A stretch of DNA of 64,000 nt from Blepharisma japonicum. Lineage: Eukaryota > Ciliophora > Heterotrichea > Heterotrichida > Blepharismidae. Position 1 is the stretch's first letter, and the number at the start of each line of letters is the position of its first letter. Position numbers and translations under genes: made by a program. The DNA is taken from positions 62,001 to 126,000 of the forward strand of contig CATKHK010000064.1 of NCBI GenBank assembly GCA_949751835.1. The letters run 5' to 3'. A model generated the notes under the pieces. It worked only from the letters and a program-made list of their open reading frames with translations, did not search any database and was not told the DNA's origin. Shown here piece after piece: positions 55,801-64,000 of this stretch.

Positions 55801-58800
55801 ACAGCAAGCCACAAGTCGATACAGTCAGAAATGATGTTGATTTGCTTTTCCAATGTTCGGATTCTTTCCATGAATGGCCCTGCGTATTTGGTGTTTGTCA
55901 GTTTGGATAGATCTGATAGCTGATCATCAATGATTTCCTTAATTTCATCACAGTTTAATATGACCCATCCTTTATCTTCAACTCCACGCTTATATTTTCC
56001 CATTGGAAAAACTCTGACTTTCCACAAATTTTCAATAGTTGTCAAAATTTGGTCATTCGCAGCTTCATTTCTTGCTTCAGTTGCAATTTCATCTACCTTT
56101 TCCTGGTGATTCTGCAGTCCTAAGTCAAACACTTGTTGCAATGTGATATTTTTCAAGTCTAATTTCTGCTCGTACCCAATTGCTGCCAACAATTTCTGCC
56201 AATGCCTAGTTTTGACATTTTCGCTTTTCATGGTTCTGATCAATGGGACACTTTGCTTAAATCCAGTCACTTCATTTCTCAGTTTTTCATAAGTAGGGTT
56301 ATTTTCATATTCTGCTTCTAGCTTCATGGTTTTCTTATAGAGATCGTCAGAATCTTTTTCGATCACGTTGATATCAATATCATTCCAAGGCATCGAACTC
56401 CATTTTTCTATCTTTGTTTGGAGCTCTGTGTAGATCCCATACAAGTCTTTAAGTCTTTTATTGGATTCTTCCATTGCTGCAAGCTCTTCAAATGAACTTA
56501 TAGGGAGTCCAAGCAATTGCTCGGCAAGGACTAAGTCAACTCTGATTTTGTTGAGCCTGGATACTTCTTCTTCGAAATGAGCTAATGATACCACACCTTC
56601 TTTTAACGAAGTTTCTGCGGCGCCAGGGCCAGTTTCTTTGTAGCGCTTATAAGAGTCTTTAAGCTGCTTCTGGAACTTTAGCACATCTACCTTGGTTTCT
56701 TCGGCGAATCTTTCTTTGTATTTCAGCATTGAGTAGTTTTTTTGATTTGCGTCACGACGAAGATCCCGCCACCTTTTAGAAAGGATTTTGGATTCTTCAT
56801 AGGTTTCTTGACGGACTGGGTCATCTAGGCTTTCCTTGTTGTACATTTCAATAGTTCTGTACATTTCTTCGACTTCCAGAATTTTGAACTCTTTGGCCAT
56901 GTGGGAAGAATTTATTTTTGAGATGACACTTAGAAGATTTTTCATGCTGGTGATATCACTTGGAGTCTCTTGAAGTTCTTTTTTAATGGTTTCCATTTCT
57001 TCTAAGAGAACTCGTAAGCTATTTGAAGCTTTGTCGTAAAGAATGTTGGAGAAGAGGTCAAGCCATTTTTTAGCTTCACGTTTTACAGAGCGACGGGTAT
57101 TTGTGTCATCAATTAGCATAAAAAGGACTCTGCGTTCTGCCTTGACATTTTTATAGTCAATAATTGAGTAGCTGTTTCTGTTCATATTAAACTCAATAAA
57201 TGACAAACTCATATTTTCTCCATTTTTTTCATATTTTGACTTAAGCTTGTCATCAGAAAGAGTTTTATATTGATGCTCCAGAGTTTTTGTGATGTTCCCC
57301 ATCTTCTTAGACAGTCTTTCTATCATTTCATTAACACTCATATGGATTGTGACAATATTTTTTATTTTTCCAACATCTGAGTAGAAGTTATGAATATATT
57401 CAATTGTGTCCATTTTTTCCCTAGGCTTACAAAGCTCACATCGGCCTTTTTGCCATCTAGGAAAAGCCTTGGCAGACTCAAGGATATTGGTGACAAGTTT
57501 TTGCAATACATTGTAAATATCCTGCTGGGAGGGGTGGAAAGTGATTTTAGGTGGAGTGAAAGATGACATAATTTTGAAAAGAGGAGGACGGTCTTCCTGC
57601 TTGGTAAATAATGCTTTTATGGTAAGAAGACCTCTGATAACCATAGTGGTGATGGCATTAAAAATCCTTTTTTCCCAGTAGCCATAATATTTGACCATGG
57701 ATTCTGCACCTTTTGTTTTGGTTCTCAGAGTGATTTCTTCAATAGATAGTAAATTGTCGCTGATTTCTGAGTATTTTTTGAAGAGCTCATTGACCACTTC
57801 TTGTCTTCGGTTTTCAATGAAATCGTAGAATTCCATTAAATCCATGACATTTTCACTGTCTTTTCTAGTCCAGTCAAATTCTTTGACAATTTTGGCTTCT
57901 TCAATAGCTTTGACTCTTTCTTCAATCATATCTCTTTGTTTGTAGACTTGGGACTTAATTACTGTGAATTCTTTTAAGGCTTTTCTACAGTTTTCTATAA
58001 AAGTTTTGATACCTAAGGAGTGCCAATTATAAGAAGTTAATCCTGGCTCTAAAGAGCTATTCAAATCAGCTATATGGTCTCTAAGTAGCTTTTTCTCTTC
58101 AGGCTGGAGAGTTCCCACAGTTTGATTATACTCGGAAAGCATGGCATTAAGCTGATCTACATGCTTTCTATAATCTTTTTCTTGCAAGGCTACATTAAGT
58201 ACTGTATTCGAAAGTGCATCTTGCTTCATATACTTTGCTTCTCTAATCATCATTTCAAGTGCTGGGTCAAAATCTACTGCAAAGGACTCTCCATCTTTCT
58301 TTAAAATGTATCGTTTCAGTGAATCTGTAGCGATATCATTAGATTTCTTGCTCCATTCATTGATTATGGTTTCTTGGTACTCATGCCTAATCTGCTTCCC
58401 TAGCTGAAAATATGCCTTGCACACTTTTTTACCTTCATTTTCTTCTAATAAATTTTCTCTTGATTTAAATTTCATAATCGGTTTTTTCACTCTTTGGAAA
58501 ATGGCTTCACTCCACGCAATTTTCCCTGCACAAGGTGGCTTTCCTTTGCTTATAGGTGGAATTTCTTTAAAACTGCCAAAAAGCTCACTCATGACCCTGA
58601 CTTCATCTCCATATTTTTCTAAAATATCTGTGTATTTTTTCTGCATTTCATCTTTGATTCTATCCCTTGTTCTGACATTTTTTAAGTTTTGGATTAAGTC
58701 AAAGGCACCTTCAGCCGATCTCAGGCCCTTGAAGACCATTTGGATCATGATAATTGTCTTATCTTCTATGATTTTTACTTCTTCTTCAAATTTAGCGTAG

Positions 58801-59894
58801 GTTGTAATTCAGAGCTTCAGGCTATCAACAGCAAAAGGTTTAGAAAACATTTCAAGTGGCTTCGATAAAATGCTGACTTGTTCAATCATGTCGTTAATGC
58901 CAGCTGTGTCTTCAGTGACTTTGATGAGATCTTCACCTAAAAAGCTTTTAAATTCTTGGATGCAGATGACAGCTTTTTTAAGGTCTTTTAAGACTTTGGT
59001 CATATGCTTGGTTCTTTCGAAGAGCTTTTTCTGGTCATAAGGCCAATGAGATTCACCACTTTCGACTTCTCTTCGGGTTGCAGAAAATGTTTCTGACCAT
59101 TTTTCAAGGACTTTGATTCCTTTTTCAATGATGTCTTGAGACTCTTTTAAATTGTCTTTTTTGAAAATTTCATTAACTCTAATCTGTGACTCCACTTTGT
59201 CAGCTATTTCATTCGCGATGCATGTCATTAAATTAAGCATTTCATCACCCTTATAATGTCTTGAAATCGTCCACACTAGTCTAAGTCCATTCATCAAGCT
59301 TGTAAGTGTCTCATCAATCGCCACCAAATTTCCTCCTTGAATAGTCTTAAACTGTCTTTCCAAGGTATTTAAAAATTTTACATTATCTTTGGCGACTGAA
59401 AAGATTTTGTTCAAATTTGCCATTTCTTTTCTGAAGTTTTCATATGTCAAGTTATCATATGAATTTTTTGCAATTTGCATGACGTTTTCGATTCTTTTTA
59501 CCCCTGGGAGGTTAAACTGCTGATGCAAAGTCGTCAAAACTGCACTTCTGTTTTTTCAAAACTCTATTTCAGCCATTGCAGAATTGGTGCTTTCAGGCTT
59601 TTTGGCTTTTTCAGTTGCAATGACTTCTTTGATTTTGTTAGTTCAGACCTCCATTGCTGCTTGCAGTTCTTCGCCACGGGTGGCTAGAATTTCCTCTTCA
59701 CTGACATCGGCGGGAAGTTCTGGGATTTCAATGGTCACTTTGCCACAAATTTGATGTAAAGTAGTCTCCACCTGGGCTGAAAATTTCTCAAGCATTGATT
59801 TTACTTCTTGTTTGGACTCAATTTGGCTGAAGACGAAGTTAATAAGGTATTTGAGATCCGTCAGCGGCTTTGAGCTGGGATCGGATGGATTCAT
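46803..59894 (-). CDS. Axonemal dynein heavy chain, inner-arm f/I1-like
   Basis: A single 4,363-residue frame starting MNPSDPSSKPLTDLKYLI. Four TGA codons are read as Trp (59643-59645, 59556-59558, 58809-58811, 55314-55316). The tail and linker fill ~1-1650. The six-AAA motor shows P-loops at about residues 1713 (GPAGTGKTETVK), 2005 (GPTGGGKTT), 2344 (GESGTSKT) and 2696 (GVGGSGKQSL), with CFDEFNRIN and VFVDDMHMPNFDKYG Walker-B segments. The microtubule-binding stalk coiled coil follows around 2930-3260, then AAA5-6 and the C-terminal domain. All four P-loops look intact. The P1 region (VVTNCGEGLDYQAMGTIFSGL) resembles DNAH10-type inner-arm heavy chains more than outer-arm chains. No intron is visible in 13 kb. 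Confidence 0.95.
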
Positions 59895-60182
59895 TTTAAT
59901 ATTATAAGAATGGATGCAAAATGCAAATTAAGTGGAAACTCAGTGATGGAATTTCAATAGACTGAAAAGGTGTAAGATTTATTGGAAATTTAGGGAAGCA
60001 GTTATAAGGGCAAGAAAAAGGAGTTTCACTAAAAAGAGAAATTATATAAATTTAAAAATAAATAAATTATTAAAAGTTTAATTTATTTAGTTTATGACTT
60101 TTGATAAGCTTATTTATGATACAAAATTATGAACTCACGTCCATTTTCTTATTAGAAAATTTGATTTGCTTTCATATTAAAT

Positions 60183-61538
60183 ATGACTGATGCTTCGCTA
60201 GATAAAAGCCTTCTCTCAACAAGCCAATCTAACAATGAGAGAGTGAATCTGATAAAAAAAGAATTTTCTGACATAGACACAAATCAAGACCGGCAATTAT
60301 CATTTGAAGAAATAAATTCCTATTTATCTAAAAAATGTCGCAAGCCCTTCAATCCCATTCTTTTGAATGAAATCTTCAAAACACTCGATAAAGATCAAAA
60401 TTCTATGGTATCATTAGATGAGTTCGTATCAGGCTATTATCAAGCAGAGACTTTAGTTAAATCTCGTATTGATCAATTAAAAGTAGCAATCGCTGAAAAT
60501 ACTCAAAAACTCTCAGACACTCGTCGCCAGTTTATTGAGGCAAAAGCTAGTAGATCTGAACGCCAAAATGTATTAACTGTATCTGTTAAAAAAGCTGAAG
60601 GTTTAAAAGCTGCTGGTTTAACAGGAAATAAAGCTCCTCTAGTCAAAGTATCTTGTGAAAGTCAAGAAATCACCACACAACCTTTTCCAAATCCAAAAAG
60701 CCCTACATGGAATGAGACTTTTTCATTTTTCGTTAGCAATGGAACTGGAAAAATATTAATTGAAGTTTTTGACTCTGATAGAGGGAAGCCTTCAGCATTT
60801 TTAGGAGAAGTTTCAGTCCCTTTAAGTGCCCTTACAGATCAGCAATTGCACGATGATGCTCTAGATTTGACAGGGAAAAATGCAACAGACAAAGTCTCTG
60901 GGAAAATTTATTTAGCTTTCCAATGAATCTATGACCTACCAAAGTATTTAGAAGGGCTCATTAACCAATTTCATGATATTATTGATGAAGATAAATCAGA
61001 ATTGCTAGAAATGGAAAAATATTACAAAGATCTTGAGTCTATTTTTGGTGGAACTGGGGAATGAATACTTTCAAACCCAGTTTTCCAAAGAACTGAACAA
61101 CAATTCTCAGCTAAAATGGACGATGTTGCCGCAAGAGCTTTTGGGGTTGGAACCATTAAATGGTCTTTTGCTAATCAATTGTCTATATATTTATTGCTAT
61201 TTTTCTCAACATTGTCCATGTTTGTGAGACCTGATTTCTTTAATGTAACTTTTATGTAGCTTTTGATTGGAATTTTGGCAGTTTATTACTACATTACACA
61301 TACAAATGTTGCTTTTCACTATAAGCTTTTAGCTTTTGCAATTATTATTTCAGAAATTTATGATTTGATATGGATATGGATCTATTTATCAGTAATTTTT
61401 ATACAGAAATGGATGGAGGGATCTGAGCTATATGACGATGGGATTAAAAGGTTTGTCGCCATAATCTCGATTTTAAACTTTATAGGAAAACTTATCTTTG
61501 GAGCAATTTTTTGGAAAAATTCAATCGAGTTATCTTAA
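60183..61538 (+). CDS. EF-hand, C2 and membrane-domain protein (one 15-nt intron)
   Basis: Exons 60183-61244 and 61260-61538 join to 446 residues; two TGA codons are read as Trp (60924-60926, AFQ-W-IYD; GTGE-W-ILS). Two EF-hands (DTNQDRQLSFEE, DKDQNSMVSLDE) have calcium ligands in all main positions. A C2 domain (VLTVSVKKAEGLKAAGL to SGKIYLAFQW) spans ~138-248, but some calcium-binding Asp positions look replaced. About 60 residues of linker and three to four membrane segments (LLLFFSTLSMFV, LIGILAVYYYI, IIISEIYDLIWIWIYL, IISILNFIGKLIFGAIF) end the protein. A calcium-responsive ER or plasma-membrane tether of the MCTP kind is the nearest guess. Confidence 0.8.
61245..61259 (+). other. 15-nt intron (EF-hand/C2 gene)
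   Basis: GTAACTTTTATGTAG, containing an in-frame TAG. Removing it keeps the frame and joins PDFFN to LLIGILAVYY, both parts of the membrane region. Confidence 0.85.
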
Positions 61539-61612
61539 CTGGGTTTAAATAAGGTTAATAATAGCTACAAATATGCCATTGCAAAATTAATATATAATGC
61601 TATAAAAACCTA

Positions 61613-62344
61613 TTATTTATTTTTCTCAATTTCAATCTCAATGCTCCTTACAATTCCTTTATCACTCAAGTTTGATGCTAAAACATTCATAAATTGGCCA
61701 TTTTTATCAAAAAGATACATATAAGATGTATGGTCCAACATATAATCTTCTCCATTATAAATCTTATTGCTATAAAGTTTGTATCTCTTTAAAAAATCAG
61801 GCAAGTCTTCGACTGGAACCAGTAGTCCATTGATTTCTTTATGAAATAAATTTGTGAACCTTCCTACATCTTCTGGAGTGTCTCTTTCTGCATCTAATGA
61901 TACAAATAAGTATTTTATATCATTTATTCCTTTTTCCTTTAAAATATTTATAGCTGAGCTTAGCTTTTTCAGAGAGGTTGGACAAATATCCGGGCACCTT
62001 GTAAAGCCAAAATAGTAAATGACATAAGAACCCCTGAAATCTTGATCTGTAACATGCTTTCCTTGAGAATTAATCATTTTTCAAGGGCCTCCAATTTTAT
62101 GCTCAACTGCTATTCGAGTCGTAGGCTTATCAGCATCTTTGCTAACTGGCATATATTTTTGCAATAGAATTGATGATGCGATTCCTAATATTCCACCCAT
62201 AAAAATCAAGCCTTTATAACTTTTAGGCTGCTCATTTTGTTGATTATTTTCGTTTTGATTACCTTGCTTTGGATCAGTGCTAAATACTCGAGAAAGATAA
62301 ATATTTTTTCTAAGTGTTTTTGCGCTTTGTCTTAAAAGCATCAT
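61613..62344 (-). CDS. SCO1: SCO1/SenC mitochondrial copper chaperone
   Basis: A 243-residue frame with one TGA (62078-62080) read as Trp (IGGP-W-KMINSQG). The N-terminus (MMLLRQSAKTLRKNIYLSRV) looks like a mitochondrial presequence, with one membrane helix after it (YKGLIFMGGILGIASSILL). The thioredoxin-like domain has the copper-binding FTRCPDICPTSL (CxxxC) and the distal His in MLDHTSYMYLFD. SCO1 inserts copper into the CuA site of cytochrome c oxidase. All copper ligands are present and the length is normal, so it should be functional. Confidence 0.92.
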
Positions 62345-62751
62345 TTCTAAATCAATAAATATGAAAACTATCTAAACTTAAAATAAGTATCTTTTGTGTT
62401 TAATAATTTTTAATGGAAATTTTAATTTTAACTCTTGGAATATAAAAAATTTATCAAATTTTAGATGCCAATAATATTAAAATTGAGGTTTTGTCGTTCG
62501 ATGCACTTTCCCTTGATCTAATCTGACTTAAAATTTTGATATATCTCTAAGCCTTATAAGAGTCTTTTTAGCTATTAGTTTAATGTCTATAATTTTACTC
62601 ATCAGAAGATTTGATATATAAAATCTGCTGAAAAATTTCAAAATATATTTTTATATCAAAGAGACTGCTCTGTGTCAATTCAAACAGAAACTATGTCCAA
62701 ATTTAAGTCTAATCGGTATCCATTTTAAATTCAAATAAAATTAACAAAAAT
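62345..62751. other. Divergent promoter region
   Basis: 407 bp between the divergent SCO1 and DOMON genes; AT-rich with nothing recognised. Confidence 0.45.
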
Positions 62752-63441
62752 ATGTTATTTCTGGTGTATCTAGCACTTCAATCTCTTATTCCTTTAGGAC
62801 TATCAGCAATTATTCAATCACTTTCTATAGGAACACAACTCGCATGGTATTTCCCAGATAACTCAACCATAACATTTTACTATTTAATGCCCACTGAATA
62901 TGTAGGGACTTCAAACTGGGAATGAATTGGAATTGGATTCCTCCCTTCATCCTCTGGCTATTCTATGACTGGGGCTGATATCGTTACAATTGAAACCTCT
63001 TCAGGGCAAACTGATGATCGTTTTGCCACTGAAAATGGTTATCCTTCTTTAGATACATCAAATGGTGGGAAAAATAGCCTTCAGGAAATACAGCAGTCGA
63101 CAATGGACACATATACAGTTTATTCTTGGACCAGACAATTAAATACTGATGATAATGATGATCTCGGTTTGCAAATAAATGGACAATATTTAACAATTTC
63201 AGCAAAAGGGAATATTGTTGGTGGGGATATTGCTCAACATAGCAACTCAGGAACAAGCAGTGATTCTATAGTCTTAGCTTATGACGCAAATCCTTTAACT
63301 CAAGCTACTGTCAGCCAAAATACTAATGGGGAAAGCCAAAGCACTAGCACAAATAATGATACAACAACAGAAAATAATAGTTCAAGTCTGTATCTTTCTA
63401 GTGCTTTTGGCCTTGGATTCATTCTTTACATAACTGTTTAG
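62752..63441 (+). CDS. DOMON-domain surface protein, possibly GPI-anchored
   Basis: A 229-residue protein with a signal peptide (MLFLVYLALQSLIPLGLSA). One TGA is read as Trp (NWE-W-IGIGF). A DOMON-type domain follows: WIGIGFLPSSSGYSMTGADI, then DRFATENGYPSLD, YTVYSWTRQLNTDDNDDLGL and a last strand. DOMON domains bind haem or sugars. A Ser/Thr/Asn-rich stretch and a short hydrophobic C-terminal tail (LYLSSAFGLGFILYITV) fit a GPI attachment signal. The ligand cannot be deduced from the sequence. Confidence 0.75.
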
Positions 63442-63927
63442 CTTGGTAAATAATCAAATTTAAATATAATAAGGAAATGCTGTAAAGTAATATTAAATTC
63501 GAAAATTGAAGATTTTAGTTTACCTAAAATAGATCCAGTAATAATTGTAAAATGAAATTAAGTATTATTAATTATTTTAAAGACGGACTTAAAGAAATAA
63601 TAGTAAAGGTGAAATATATCAAAAGCTAAATTTTCAATGTGCAGTTAAAAAAATTATTTTTTAAATATAGTTCTCATAAAATAATTGGCCGTTAAGAGCA
63701 AAACCTGATTAGATGGCAAATCAAAAGATTCCTCTGATGTGTAATAGCTATATAGATTATAATATGAAGTATTGAAAAACCCAAAAGAACAAGTATTCTT
63801 CCAACAAAATTAAAACATTTTGTAAAAGTGTATTTTTGGACTTAATTCTTATATTTTTGCAATATTCCTCAAAATAATTTTCATATGCTGTTTTACATAA
63901 AACATGTAAAAGATTTAAATAAAGAAG
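63442..63927. other. Intergenic region, nothing recognised
   Basis: 486 bp, AT-rich, stop-dense in all frames, between the DOMON gene and the last, truncated start. No RNA gene seen. Confidence 0.45.
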
Positions 63928-64000
63928 ATGGAAATGGAGCTTATAGGTCCAATCAAGGTAAAAGATGGTCTATTTATCGGGGATGAATTCTCCTCTCAAG
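63928..64000 (+). CDS. Start of a dual-specificity-phosphatase-like gene (partial)
   Basis: An ATG with an in-frame TAA just upstream opens a frame of 24 codons to the window edge: MEMELIGPIKVKDGLFIGDE. The KVKDGLFIGDEF. .Q opening resembles the N-terminus of ciliate dual-specificity phosphatase-like proteins. Too little is present to be sure. Confidence 0.4.
   Translation, partial: MEMELIGPIKVKDGLFIGDEFSSQ

Noticed and set aside
46803-59894. Dynein region as several separate genes or a broken pseudogene
   Set aside because: All breaks are TGA in one continuous frame with Trp-compatible context; once read as Trp the protein is full length with four intact P-loops.

Overview
The window reads as macronuclear-type genomic DNA of a heterotrich ciliate, most likely Blepharisma or a close relative. 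Three things seen in the sequence point there. (1) TGA interrupts many genes exactly where the reading frame continues and a tryptophan fits, while every gene ends in TAA or TAG; so UGA = Trp. (2) Introns are 15-16 nt long, begin GTAA, end in AG and carry an A six bases from the 3' end. (3) The DNA is AT-rich with short intergenic gaps and includes a ciliary gene set (axonemal dynein heavy chain, SAXO-like and tubby-like proteins). Known biology: Stentor has similar tiny introns but the standard code, and Condylostoma reassigns all three stops. The genus is an inference. No rRNA, tRNA, transposon, CRISPR array or telomere was recognised.

Layout. 1-6.8 kb: C-terminal end of a MAP kinase, an unknown protein with a duplicated C-terminal module, a TPR protein, two near-identical secreted collagen-like proteins and an XK-related-like membrane protein. 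7-13 kb: tubby-like protein with three 15-nt introns, a LITAF-domain protein head to head with a Pumilio protein (16 bp between start codons) and a mitotic-type cyclin. 13-17 kb: a kelch-like gene, its decayed tandem copy and COG7. 17.4-19.9 kb: three more collagen-like genes. 20-31.6 kb: TPR/IQ protein, SAM protein, bromodomain protein, SAXO protein, U-box protein, OMA1-like protease, SFT2, RCC1-like protein, a phosphoglycerate-mutase-like protein without its catalytic His and Glu, and Nup93/Nic96. 31.9-46.1 kb: one 4,738-residue repeat protein. 46.8-59.9 kb: one 4,363-residue axonemal dynein heavy chain. 60-64 kb: EF-hand/C2/membrane protein, SCO1, a DOMON surface protein and the first codons of a phosphatase-like gene.

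Most genes are unrelated housekeeping or ciliary genes packed closely on both strands. The main gene family is the collagen-like set: five short secreted proteins whose Gly-X-Y domain is 27 triplets in four members and 28 in the fifth, sharing an upstream element at a fixed distance from the ATG. The other items most worth attention are the giant repeat protein with arrays of different ages, the mutase pseudoenzyme, the gene-conversion tract between two collagen genes and the kelch/COG7 segmental duplication.
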